Below, one piece after another: positions 39,309 through 48,870 of a stretch of DNA of 64,000 bases. The translations under genes were made by a program, and so were the position numbers. How positions within the stretch are numbered: position 1 is the stretch's first letter; each line of letters opens with the position of its first letter. Under the pieces are notes generated by a model. The model ran no database searches and had not been told where the DNA came from. It was given only the letters and a program-made list of their open reading frames with translations. The DNA lies in the NCBI GenBank assembly GCA_030692365.1, contig JAUYCC010000071.1, positions 21,226 through 85,225 on the forward strand. Reading direction: 5' to 3'. Source of the stretch: Pelolinea sp. (GTDB lineage: Bacteria > Chloroflexota > Anaerolineae > Anaerolineales > Anaerolineaceae).

Positions 39309-40913
39309 ATGGCCTTAATTCAACGGATTAAACAACGCGTCAGGCGGGAGCTGGTTCTTAACCAGAACCGCCGGCGAATCCGTTCTTTAAGGAATTCTAT
39401 CTGCAACATCCCTGATAAAAAGGATGCTGCGCCGGTAATCTTCTTTAATTCCTCCACCCGACTTTCAGGGTTGAGCCAGAATGCTGGTTTCTCACTAATT
39501 ACCAGTCTGGCGCTGCAGGCTGAGGGAATTCCAGTAATTCATCTGGTATGTGAGCGTGGCTTTTCTCATTGCGTTTTGGGGACCAATAAAGATATTCCGC
39601 AAACTCCTCCACCCTGCGCGGAATGCATGCGCACATCAAGGATGATCTTTGATCCCACGGATATACAAAGCCTACGCTTCGCGCGGAATTCCGATCTTGA
39701 AGGGCAGCTTTCAGCGCTGATTTTGGATGAATTACTTAATTTTGATAAAGATGGGTTTCCTCTCGGGGCTTTAGTCCTGCCTTCGCTGCGCTGGATCCTA
39801 CGCCGCCATCATCTTATTGATGATGAAAACACACGCTATCTGACACACGAGTACATGCTCTCGGCTTGGAACATAAAAAAGGAATTTGAGAATTTACTGG
39901 CTGAAGAACAACCGCGCGCGGTGGTGGTTTTCAATGGCATGACCTATCCTGAGGCAACCGTCCGGTGGGTTGCACGGCAGAATAACATCCCGGTGTATTC
40001 CCATGAGGTTGGTATGCTTCCTTTTTCCGCTTTCTTCACAGATAAGGACGCAACCGCTTACCCTGTCAAGGTTGATGAATCATTTATGTTGTCAGAAATC
40101 CAGAATAGAAAGCTGGATGATTATCTGGAACGACGCTTTGAAGGGAAATTCATCACAGCGGGTGTGAAGTTCTGGCCGGAAATGAAATCGCTGGATGAAG
40201 GATTTCAGGAAAAGGCGAAACGGTTTAAAGCCATTGTTCCGGTGTTTACCAATGTGGTCTTCGATACCAGCCAGAGCCACGCTAATAGGGTCTTTGATCA
40301 GATGTTTGACTGGCTGGATGCGGTACTTGAGCAAATCAAGACCCACACAGATACCTTGTTTGTCGTCCGCGCCCATCCGGACGAGCTCCGGCCGGGGAAG
40401 GAAAGTCGCGAGACGGTTGCAGATTGGGTATCCTCCCGGTCAGTGGATAATTTGCCCAATGTCGTTTTTATCCCATCCAACAAATTTATCAGTTCGTATG
40501 ACTTGATAAAGATTGCCAAATTTGTGATGGTATACAATTCCACCGTTGGGTTGGAAGCGTCCATCATGGGCAAGACGGTTTTGTGCGCTGGTCAGGCGCG
40601 ATATACATTAATCCCCACGGTCTTTTTCCCGCGGTCTCGAAAAGATTACCGCGAAACACTAATGCAATTTTTGGATACGGATACACTTGAAAATCCTGAC
40701 GAATTCCGCCTTAACGCCCGGCGGGTGATTTACAGCCAGCTTTTCAGGGCTTCGCTGCCTTTTGACCAATTCCTTGAGGACGACGGCGTTTGGAAGGGGT
40801 ATGTGCGTCTGAAAGAATTTACGACAGATGATATGTCACCTGAAAAATCATCTACAATACAGGTGGTGCTGGATGGAATCTTAAAACAGCAGCCCTTTAT
40901 CAGAGACTTATGA
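39309..40913 (+). CDS. Capsule/surface polysaccharide biosynthesis protein (paralogous in style to 23534-25183)
   Basis: 534 aa; VVRAHPDELRPGKESRETVADWV...YDLIKIAKFVMVYNSTVGLEASIMGKTVLCAGQARYT. Confidence 0.6.
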   Translation: MALIQRIKQRVRRELVLNQNRRRIRSLRNSICNIPDKKDAAPVIFFNSSTRLSGLSQNAGFSLITSLALQAEGIPVIHLVCERGFSHCVLGTNKDIPQTPPPCAECMRTSRMIFDPTDIQSLRFARNSDLEGQLSALILDELLNFDKDGFPLGALVLPSLRWILRRHHLIDDENTRYLTHEYMLSAWNIKKEFENLLAEEQPRAVVVFNGMTYPEATVRWVARQNNIPVYSHEVGMLPFSAFFTDKDATAYPVKVDESFMLSEIQNRKLDDYLERRFEGKFITAGVKFWPEMKSLDEGFQEKAKRFKAIVPVFTNVVFDTSQSHANRVFDQMFDWLDAVLEQIKTHTDTLFVVRAHPDELRPGKESRETVADWVSSRSVDNLPNVVFIPSNKFISSYDLIKIAKFVMVYNSTVGLEASIMGKTVLCAGQARYTLIPTVFFPRSRKDYRETLMQFLDTDTLENPDEFRLNARRVIYSQLFRASLPFDQFLEDDGVWKGYVRLKEFTTDDMSPEKSSTIQVVLDGILKQQPFIRDL

Positions 40914-41866
40914 GTCCTAACTGTTCCATCGTCATACGTGCTTTTAACGAAGAAAACCATATCAGCCGCCTGTTAGATGGCATTAGCCACCAGACGGTTA
41001 AAGATATCCAGGTGATCCTGGTGGATTCAGGATCCACGGATCGGACTGCCCAAATCGGCAGAGAACGGGGTGTGGAAGTTGTAAGCATCGCGCCGAAAGA
41101 ATTTACCTTCGGACGGTCGCTCAATAAAGGCATCGCCCGGGCGGAAAGCCCGATCATTGTTATCGCCAGCGCGCATATATATCCGGTTTATCCGGATTGG
41201 CTGGAGAAACTACTCGAACCATTTACTGACCTGTCTATCGTGTTGGTTTATGGCAAACAGCGTGGGTCTGAATCTTCGCAATTCTCTGAGCAGCAAATCT
41301 TTACCCACTGGTATGGAGATGTGTCACAAAATCTCCAGGACCATCCCTTCTGCAATAATGCCAATGCGGCCATCCGAAAGAGCCTATGGGAGCAACATCA
41401 TTATGATGAAAAATTGCCCGGCTTGGAAGACCTGGAATGGGCGAAATGGGCGCTTGATAATCACCACCGCATCGCCTATTGCGCAGAAGCGGAAATTATC
41501 CATGTGCACGGTGAATCCTCTAAAGGTATTCATAACCGATACATGCGTGAAGGGATGGCTTTTAAACAAATTTACCCGCAGGAACAATTTAGTTTTGGTG
41601 ATTTATTAAGGCTTTTCTTTACAAATTCATCAAGCGACATTAAAGAAGCCATCAGACAAGGGAAATTCTTTAAGGAATTTGTTAATATCCTGCGCTTCCG
41701 CTGGCTTCAGTTCCACGGAACTTATATCGGATACCAGCGTTCCGGACCGCTGACATGGCGCCTGAAACAATCCTTTTATTACCCAAGGAATACCGATGTT
41801 GACCTGCCCAACGGAAACCAGCGCGAAGTAGAACCGATCGCGTATAAAGATAACCACTCATCATAA
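40910..41866 (+). CDS. GT2-type glycosyltransferase
   Basis: NCSIVIRAFNEENHISRLLDGISHQTVKDIQVILVDSGSTDRTAQIGRERGVEVV. Confidence 0.88.
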   Translation: MSPNCSIVIRAFNEENHISRLLDGISHQTVKDIQVILVDSGSTDRTAQIGRERGVEVVSIAPKEFTFGRSLNKGIARAESPIIVIASAHIYPVYPDWLEKLLEPFTDLSIVLVYGKQRGSESSQFSEQQIFTHWYGDVSQNLQDHPFCNNANAAIRKSLWEQHHYDEKLPGLEDLEWAKWALDNHHRIAYCAEAEIIHVHGESSKGIHNRYMREGMAFKQIYPQEQFSFGDLLRLFFTNSSSDIKEAIRQGKFFKEFVNILRFRWLQFHGTYIGYQRSGPLTWRLKQSFYYPRNTDVDLPNGNQREVEPIAYKDNHSS

Positions 41867-41894
41867 TACTGTTATCGAAGTCTCGGGAGGGATC

Positions 41895-42572
41895 ATGAAA
41901 AAGATCAAAATCGCCGCTCTGCTGCCCATGCGCCACCATTCCCAACGGGTGCCCGGAAAGAATTTCCGGAACCTGGCCGGGAAACCCCTGTTTCATTACA
42001 TCCTGGAAACGCTTTCACAATGCCCGGAGATCAACCAGATCGCGGTCAATACCGATAGCGAAGTGATTCAAAAAGAAATTGAAAAGAATTTTCCGGAAAT
42101 TACTGTGCTCATCCGTCCTGAAAGGTTGCGCGCGGATACCATTCCGATGAACGAGATCCTGATGTATGACACCGACCATGTAGCCGCAGACCTTTATTTG
42201 CAGACACACAGTACCAACCCATTACTTAAGGTTTCTACTATTTCGAAAGCCATTAACGAATTCCGACGCCAATCCCCGCCCTATGACTCCCTATTTTCGG
42301 TTACCCGACTGCAGACCCGATTATGGGACCAGAATACCCAGCCGCTGAACCATGACCCTGACGTGCTGCTACAAACCCAGGACCTGCCCCCCATTTTTGA
42401 AGAGAATTCCTGTATTTACCTGTTTTCCGCGGAAAACCTGAAGCGGCGCGGAAATCGCATCGGCGAAAACCCCATGATGTTCGAGATCCCGGTCGAAGAA
42501 GCCCTGGATATCGACGAGGAAAGCGATTTTTTGATTGCTGACCTGCTCATAAAAAACCGCTTGAACCGCTAA
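41895..42572 (+). CDS. Acylneuraminate cytidylyltransferase family protein (second NeuA)
   Basis: KIAALLPMRHHSQRVPGKNFRNLAGKPLFHYILETLSQCPEINQIAVNTDSE. Confidence 0.87.
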   Translation: MKKIKIAALLPMRHHSQRVPGKNFRNLAGKPLFHYILETLSQCPEINQIAVNTDSEVIQKEIEKNFPEITVLIRPERLRADTIPMNEILMYDTDHVAADLYLQTHSTNPLLKVSTISKAINEFRRQSPPYDSLFSVTRLQTRLWDQNTQPLNHDPDVLLQTQDLPPIFEENSCIYLFSAENLKRRGNRIGENPMMFEIPVEEALDIDEESDFLIADLLIKNRLNR

Positions 42573-42613
42573 CTGGTATAATCCACAAAACCATCCCAAA
42601 GACACAGGTTTAC

Positions 42614-43600
42614 ATGGAAAATAAAACCATTTTACTTTCCGCTCCTTATTTGCTGCCCTACAAAGACCGGTTTTTGCCCATTTTTAAGCATTACGGGTGT
42701 GAGGTTATCGTGGCGGATGTGAATGAAAGGTTGTCCGAAAAAGAAATTCTCCGATATGCAGGCAAGTTTGATGGGACGGTTTGCGGAGACGACCGCTATA
42801 CTCCCGATATCATCAAACTATGCGCCCCGCGACTTAAAGTTATATCAAAATGGGGAACGGGGATTGACTCTATTGATAAAACAGCCGCGGAGAAATTTGG
42901 CATTCAGGTGTTTCGCTCGATCAATGCGTTTACCGTACCTGTTTCTGACAGCGTGATGGGTTATATACTGGCATTCGCAAGGCTGCAGCCCTGGCTGGAT
43001 GAGAAAATGAAATCTGGCGCGTGGGAAAAGCTGCCCGGTCGGGCGTTGAGTGAATGTACCTTGGGTGTAATAGGCGTAGGCTATATCGGCAAGGAGGTGC
43101 TGCGCAAGGCACACGCGTTTAGCATGAAATTGCTGGCGACTGATATTGTTGCGCCGCCCCAGGATTTTGTTGACCGCTACGGTGTCCAGATGGTTAGTCT
43201 GTATGAATTACTGCAAACCGCTGATTTCATTAGTGTGAACTGCGACTTGAATCCGACAAGTTACCATTTATTAAATGACCAAGCCTTTGTTAAAGTAAAA
43301 CCCGGCGCGGTGGTGATCAACACTGCCAGAGGGCCAATCATTGAAGAACCTGCCTTGAATTGCGCGCTTCAGGAAAAACGGCTGGGCGGCGCGGCGCTGG
43401 ATGTTTTTGAGGTTGAACCCCTGCCTTTGGACTCACCTTTGCTGAAAATGAAAAATGTCATGCTTGCCCCGCATAATTCCAATTCCAGCCCGCTGGCCTG
43501 GGAAAAGGTGCATTGGAATACCATTCTCAATCTGCTGGATGGGTTGAGGATACCGCATCCGGATTTTGATGATTTGCAGAATAAATATATGCAGGTTTAA
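42614..43600 (+). CDS. D-isomer specific 2-hydroxyacid dehydrogenase
   Basis: LKVISKWGTGIDSIDKTAAEKFGIQVFRS, GVIGVGYIGKEVLRKAHAF, VKPGAVVINTARGPIIEEPAL. Confidence 0.88.
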   Translation: MENKTILLSAPYLLPYKDRFLPIFKHYGCEVIVADVNERLSEKEILRYAGKFDGTVCGDDRYTPDIIKLCAPRLKVISKWGTGIDSIDKTAAEKFGIQVFRSINAFTVPVSDSVMGYILAFARLQPWLDEKMKSGAWEKLPGRALSECTLGVIGVGYIGKEVLRKAHAFSMKLLATDIVAPPQDFVDRYGVQMVSLYELLQTADFISVNCDLNPTSYHLLNDQAFVKVKPGAVVINTARGPIIEEPALNCALQEKRLGGAALDVFEVEPLPLDSPLLKMKNVMLAPHNSNSSPLAWEKVHWNTILNLLDGLRIPHPDFDDLQNKYMQV

Positions 43601-43603
43601 GAG

Positions 43604-44368
43604 ATGAATAACCGTAAAAAAGTCATGTTGATCACGGGCGCTTCCGGGGGGATCGGAAGGGCAACAGTGCAGCTGTTCAGCGAAAAAGGCTGGTCAGTCA
43701 TCGGTGTTGACCGGCAGGAATTTGGAAATGATTTTCCCAAAGACGGTCTGTTTATCCGCTCGGATATTTCAGACCCCAGGGATATCGAATTCATCTACAC
43801 AAAAACACAGGAATATTCCGACTTTCTGGACGTGGTTATCAATAACGCCGCGGTTCAAATTGCCAAACCAATCCTGGAAATATCCTCAGAGGAATGGGAT
43901 CAGACCATGGCGTCCAACCTGCGTTCGGTGTTTCTGGGCGTTAAACTGGCGCATCCTTTGCTCAAGGCTGCGGGCGGCGGTGCGATAGTGAACGTCAGCT
44001 CTGTTCACGCAGTGGCAACCTCGGCGAATATTTCCGCTTACGCGGCCAGCAAAGGCGGGCTGCTGGCGCTGACGCGCGCTATGGCGATTGAATTCGCGCC
44101 TGATAATATCCGCGTCAATGCCATTCTTCCTGGCGCGGTGGATACCCCCATGCTGCGTGAAAGCATGAAGCGCGGTTTGTTTGGTGAATCCTCCATTCAG
44201 CAGCGGCTCGATAATTTGGCCAGCAAAACGGTAAACGGGCGGGTAGGCACGCCGCGTGAGATCGCCCAGGCAATTTATTTCCTCGCTGACGAAACCCAAT
44301 CTTCATTTATGACAGGCCAGCCGCTGGTGGTTGATGGTGGTGCGACGGCCAGACTGAGCACAGAGTGA
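43604..44368 (+). CDS. SDR-family oxidoreductase
   Basis: VMLITGASGGIGRATVQLFSEKGWSVIGVDRQ; ISAYAASKGGLLALTRAMAIEFAPDNIRVNAILPGAVDTPM. Confidence 0.9.
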   Translation: MNNRKKVMLITGASGGIGRATVQLFSEKGWSVIGVDRQEFGNDFPKDGLFIRSDISDPRDIEFIYTKTQEYSDFLDVVINNAAVQIAKPILEISSEEWDQTMASNLRSVFLGVKLAHPLLKAAGGGAIVNVSSVHAVATSANISAYAASKGGLLALTRAMAIEFAPDNIRVNAILPGAVDTPMLRESMKRGLFGESSIQQRLDNLASKTVNGRVGTPREIAQAIYFLADETQSSFMTGQPLVVDGGATARLSTE

Positions 44369-45183
44369 GTATGGAAAAATTCAAAGAGACTTTCAAGAAG
44401 ATAATGCCGGAAGCGGTGGTGAACCACATCCGCAATGAAAAGGATGTGCTGCAGAGATTGCCGCAAGACATTAATGCAGCCACAGATCCGATCCGCAGAG
44501 ATACCATCAGGAACATCAAAAAATTACACAACAAGCATCAGGGCGAGCGCTGCTTTGTGATCGGCAACGGCCCCAGCCTTCAAAATACGGATATGACCAA
44601 ACTGCGGAATGAATATACCTTTGGGCTGAACCGTATTTATTTGATGTTTGAAGAGCTAGGCTTTTCCACCAGTTATTTCGTGTCCATCAATGATCTGGTC
44701 ATTGAACAATCCGCAGCTGAAATTCAGGCTTTAAATATCCCAAAATTTGTTTCCTGGCGATCGAGAATATGGCTAAAACCTCAGGATGACTTGTACTTCC
44801 TTTACACCACCTATACCGGTCCAAAATTCGCGAGGAATGCGACCGGGCGATTGTGGGAGGGCGCTACGGTAACCTATGCGGCGTTGCAGTTAGCCTATTA
44901 CTTTGGCTTTTCGGAAGTGATCCTGATCGGCGTTGACCACAACTTTGCAACCAAGGGTAAACCCAACACCACCATCACCTCCGAAGGCGATGACCCCAAC
45001 CACTTCAACCCCAAATATTTCGGAAAGGGATTCCGCTGGCAGTTGCCGGATCTGGAAACCTCCGAAATTGCCTATAAAATGGCGCGCCACGCTTTTGAAG
45101 CAGACGGCAGGAATGTGGTTGACGCGACGGTGGGCGGCAAACTGACTGTTTTTCCCAAAGTGAATTACGGTTCGTTGTTCTGA
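44365..45183 (+). CDS. DUF115/MptE-like protein
   Basis: GERCFVIGNGPSLQNTDMTKLRNEYTFGLNRIYLMFEELGFSTSYFVSINDLV; GVDHNF. Confidence 0.65.
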   Translation: MSMEKFKETFKKIMPEAVVNHIRNEKDVLQRLPQDINAATDPIRRDTIRNIKKLHNKHQGERCFVIGNGPSLQNTDMTKLRNEYTFGLNRIYLMFEELGFSTSYFVSINDLVIEQSAAEIQALNIPKFVSWRSRIWLKPQDDLYFLYTTYTGPKFARNATGRLWEGATVTYAALQLAYYFGFSEVILIGVDHNFATKGKPNTTITSEGDDPNHFNPKYFGKGFRWQLPDLETSEIAYKMARHAFEADGRNVVDATVGGKLTVFPKVNYGSLF

Positions 45184-45184
45184 T

Positions 45185-46201
45185 ATGGAAAACCAACCAC
45201 TTGTAACCATCATCACACCCTCATTCAACCAGGCCAAATTTCTCTCCGCGACCTATAAATCGGTCATATCCCAAAGCTACCCCAATATTGAGTACTTTAT
45301 TGTGGACGGGGGCTCTACTGATGGCAGTGTAGAGCTGATCCGGGAGTGGGCAACATCAGCTAAGAACAGGCTCAATTGGTGGGTGTCTGAAAAGGACAAT
45401 GGCCAGGCGGAAGCAATTAATAAAGGGTTTTCGCGATCTAATGGTGAGATCGTTGCGTGGCTAAACTCTGATGACCTTTATATGAAGGGGGCAGTTGAAA
45501 AAGCGGTTAACGCTTTTCAAACGAATCCAGATGTTGGACTGATCTTTTCCAATGTTTTTTCAATTGATGCAGACGGCAATTTAATCAACGCCATGCGTTA
45601 CAGAGAATGGGGGCTGAACGACTTGATGGCATTCAACATCATCGGGCAGCCAGGGGTTTTTATGCGCAAGGAAGCTCTGGACGCGGTGGGTAACCTGGAC
45701 CCGGTTTACCATTACCTTTTAGACCACCAGTTATGGCTGCGCATAGCCGTAAGATACAAGATCAAATACGTGGATGATTTTTTTGCCGCTGCGAGGTTTC
45801 ATTCTGAAGCCAAGAATGTAGCGCTCGCGGCTGAATTTGGCCAGGAAGCATTCAGAATTGTGGATTGGATGAAATCCCAACCGGATTTATTACAGACTTT
45901 CGCGGCTAACCGTCGTAAGATTTTAGCAGGCGCCTTTCGCTTCAGCGCACGTTACCAACTGGACGGCGGGGAAAACTATAAGTCGTTCAACCACTATCTG
46001 AAGAGTTTTTGGTTTCATCCTCCCACCGCGTTGAAAGAATTATCACGATTTGCGTATTCTTTCTTAAGCTATCTAACCATGGTTAAAAGAATGAAAGAGA
46101 ACTATCTTCAAAAGCGGTTGAATCAATTGACTCAAGATAAAATGTATGAGATGTATAAGGATTTGTCGGATTTCGATGCCGGCCATGAAATAGAAGGGTG
46201 A
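45185..46201 (+). CDS. GT2-type glycosyltransferase
   Basis: PLVTIITPSFNQAKFLSATYKSVISQSYPNIEYFIVDGGSTDGSVELI; WLNSDD. Confidence 0.88.
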   Translation: MENQPLVTIITPSFNQAKFLSATYKSVISQSYPNIEYFIVDGGSTDGSVELIREWATSAKNRLNWWVSEKDNGQAEAINKGFSRSNGEIVAWLNSDDLYMKGAVEKAVNAFQTNPDVGLIFSNVFSIDADGNLINAMRYREWGLNDLMAFNIIGQPGVFMRKEALDAVGNLDPVYHYLLDHQLWLRIAVRYKIKYVDDFFAAARFHSEAKNVALAAEFGQEAFRIVDWMKSQPDLLQTFAANRRKILAGAFRFSARYQLDGGENYKSFNHYLKSFWFHPPTALKELSRFAYSFLSYLTMVKRMKENYLQKRLNQLTQDKMYEMYKDLSDFDAGHEIEG

Positions 46202-46208
46202 TTGCTAG

Positions 46209-47702
46209 ATGCAAAATAGAACATATTGGCTGTGGTGGGCGATCATCATACTTGCAGTGGTTTTGGGATTGGTCGTCCGGTTTTACGACCTGACCGACCC
46301 GCCGCTTGATTTTCATCCCACACGCCAGCTTCACTCCGTTTTAATCGCACGTGGAATGTACTACCAATCTTTAATTGGTGCCCCAGCGTGGCAAAGAGAA
46401 ATGGCCGTCAGCCAATGGAAAGCCGAAGGCTTAATTGAGCCGCAAATCATGGAGCGGTTGACTGCTCTCACTTATAGAGTCATAGGTTCCGAGCAGTTAT
46501 GGGTAGCGCGGACCTGGTCCATCTTTTTCTGGACTCTTGGTGGTGTGTTTCTTCTTTTTTTGGCGCACGAGATTGCCGGGCTTGAAGGAGCCGCGATAGC
46601 AATTGTGTATTATTTCCTTTGGCCATACGCGGCAATCGCCAGCCGTGCGTTTCAGCCAGAACCGCTGATGACCGCTGCCATTATTATCGGTTTGTGGGCA
46701 GCAGTACGGTGGACACGCATGCCTAGCCAGCTGCGTGCTGCTATCACGGGAATCACCTGCGGGCTAGCAATCTATATCAAGTCTGTAGCGGTATTCTTCA
46801 TTGCTCCCGCGCTGGCTGGCTTGGTTTTTTCCAATTACTCCTTTCTTCAGGCGATTAAGAATCGTCAGGTCTGGCTGATTGGGATTCTATCGGTCTTGCC
46901 TTACGCGATTTACCATTTTTACGGGGTCTATGTTCTGCAACTCCTGGGTGAGCAATTTAGCCTCAGGTTTTTCCCCAATCTATGGACGGATCCTGCCTTC
47001 TATTTACGATGGATCGGTGAAATGAGCCGGGTGATTGGACTGGAAATTTTCCTGCTTGCTTTGGCCGGGTCACTCATTTTCCCGAAGAAAGATGTAATTG
47101 GGTTATTTATCGGGCTGACAGTTGGTTATCTGTTGTATGGATTCACTTTCTCATACCATATTTCAACCCACGATTATTACCATATTCCGCTGATGGTGCA
47201 GGTATCATTGGGGTTAGCGTTGGTATTTAAGGCATTGGTCGACGCGGTAGACAAAAATAAAGAGAAGTATTCCCGTCTGGTTCTTGCGGCAATTCTCCTG
47301 GCTTTCATGGCGCTCAAAACCTGGGATGTGCGGGTGACCCTCAAACGTGTGGATTATCGCGGTGAGGTCAAGTTCTGGCAGAATCTCAGCGCTGAGATAG
47401 GTAATGATAAAAAAGTGACCGGATTGTTGTCGGACTATGGTTACCGCCTGGCCTATTGGGGTTGGATGAAGGTATCGCCCTGGATGCAAACGATGGATAT
47501 CAATTTACGTGAGCTGGCGGGTGAAACATTAGATTATCAGGAGGCGCTTGAACAAGACCTTGCGGGTAACGACCTATTTGTGGTGACTCTGATGGATGAA
47601 TTTACCAGGCAACCTCAATTGCAGGACTACCTGCGCGCAAATTATCCGATAATTAAAGATACCCCTGAGGTAATCATTTTTGATCTGCATGAAAAACCGT
47701 AA
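46209..47702 (+). CDS. Integral membrane glycosyltransferase, GT39/ArnT-like
   Basis: Multiple TM segments; LGLVVRFYDLTDPPLDFHPTRQLHSVLIARGMYY, TYRVIGSEQLWVARTWSIFFWTLGGVFLLFLAHEIAG. Confidence 0.72.
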   Translation: MQNRTYWLWWAIIILAVVLGLVVRFYDLTDPPLDFHPTRQLHSVLIARGMYYQSLIGAPAWQREMAVSQWKAEGLIEPQIMERLTALTYRVIGSEQLWVARTWSIFFWTLGGVFLLFLAHEIAGLEGAAIAIVYYFLWPYAAIASRAFQPEPLMTAAIIIGLWAAVRWTRMPSQLRAAITGITCGLAIYIKSVAVFFIAPALAGLVFSNYSFLQAIKNRQVWLIGILSVLPYAIYHFYGVYVLQLLGEQFSLRFFPNLWTDPAFYLRWIGEMSRVIGLEIFLLALAGSLIFPKKDVIGLFIGLTVGYLLYGFTFSYHISTHDYYHIPLMVQVSLGLALVFKALVDAVDKNKEKYSRLVLAAILLAFMALKTWDVRVTLKRVDYRGEVKFWQNLSAEIGNDKKVTGLLSDYGYRLAYWGWMKVSPWMQTMDINLRELAGETLDYQEALEQDLAGNDLFVVTLMDEFTRQPQLQDYLRANYPIIKDTPEVIIFDLHEKP

Positions 47703-47705
47703 AAA

Positions 47706-48479
47706 ATGAAATCAACCCCTTTGGTAACCATTGTTACCCCCTCTTATAACCAAGCCATGTATTTGGAAGAAACTATCCAATCCGTACTTGCGCAGACATA
47801 CCCTTCCATTGAATATATTATCATGGATGGTGGTTCGACGGATGGTAGTCTGGAGATCATCAAGAAATATACCCCCAAGCTTGCTCACTGGGTATCAGAA
47901 AAGGACCGCGGTCAGACCGACGCCATTAACAAAGGCTTTGCTCTGGCGAAGGGGGAGGTGTTGGCATGGCTGAATTCGGATGACACGTTTCTGCCAAATG
48001 CGTTAGAGGAAGCGGTAAAATTCCTGTCAGCCCATCCTGAAACCGGCCTGATATATGGTGACGCAAATTACATTGATGAAAAAAGCAAGGTAATTGGCAG
48101 ATTCCCCGCCGCGCAAACCGATCTGGCCAAGCTGCGCCGGGGATACGTGCATATTCCACAGCAGGCCTCTTTTTTCCGGAAATCCTTGTGGGATCAGGCT
48201 GGACCGCTAGATCCGGAATTTTTCTTCGCGATGGATTATGACCTTTGGGTGCGATTGGCTGCGTTATCGGGATTAAAATATATACCGCGCATCTGGGCTA
48301 ATTTTCGCCTGCACGCGGACGCGAAAACTATTACAGCGGATGATCAGTGCTGGCCGGAAATGCTGAAGGTGCACTACCGGGACGGCGGGTCTAAACTGGC
48401 GCCAATCGTGTTTAAGCATTACTTGCGCAAGCTCGCTGCGCCGCTCATTCGCTGGCGGCGAAGAAAATTATTTGAATAG
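47706..48479 (+). CDS. GT2-type glycosyltransferase
   Basis: PLVTIVTPSYNQAMYLEETIQSVLAQTYPSIEYIIMDGGSTDGSLEIIKKY; WLNSDD. Confidence 0.9.
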   Translation: MKSTPLVTIVTPSYNQAMYLEETIQSVLAQTYPSIEYIIMDGGSTDGSLEIIKKYTPKLAHWVSEKDRGQTDAINKGFALAKGEVLAWLNSDDTFLPNALEEAVKFLSAHPETGLIYGDANYIDEKSKVIGRFPAAQTDLAKLRRGYVHIPQQASFFRKSLWDQAGPLDPEFFFAMDYDLWVRLAALSGLKYIPRIWANFRLHADAKTITADDQCWPEMLKVHYRDGGSKLAPIVFKHYLRKLAAPLIRWRRRKLFE

Positions 48480-48500
48480 TTGAGTAGAAAGGAAACCGAT

Positions 48501-48833
48501 ATGAATAATAAAGGAATTATGGGGAATTTTGGACCGGGATTCATTTCTGATGTAATCCTGAAAATCCGCCTGACCATCAACTTACTGAAGGATGAACGCG
48601 TCAGCCCCTGGTATAAATTAATTCCGGTTTTATGCCTGGTCTACCTTATTATCCCGCTGGATCTCCTATTCGGTCCGATTGATGACGCGGTTATCCTGTA
48701 TATGGGAATGGATTGGTTTATCAGCCTCTGTCCAGCGAACCTTGTTCAGGAGCATACAGACAAGATTAAAGAAAAACCCGGAAAACAGGAACCAGAGCAG
48801 ATTGTGGACGCGGAATTTAAAGAGAAAAAATAA
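48501..48833 (+). CDS. DUF1232 (YkvA-like) small membrane protein
   Basis: VSPWYKLIPVLCLVYLIIPLDLLFGPIDDAVILYMGMDWFISLCP; ATG 48501 with GGAAA upstream. Confidence 0.72.
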   Translation: MNNKGIMGNFGPGFISDVILKIRLTINLLKDERVSPWYKLIPVLCLVYLIIPLDLLFGPIDDAVILYMGMDWFISLCPANLVQEHTDKIKEKPGKQEPEQIVDAEFKEKK

Positions 48834-48836
48834 ACA

Positions 48837-48870
48837 AAATCCCCGCTTTATTTCAAAGTGGGGATTTTTT
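48837..48870. terminator. Terminator between convergent DUF1232 gene and kbl
   Basis: AAATCCCCGCTTT-ATTTC-AAAGTGGGGATTT-TTT. Confidence 0.78.
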
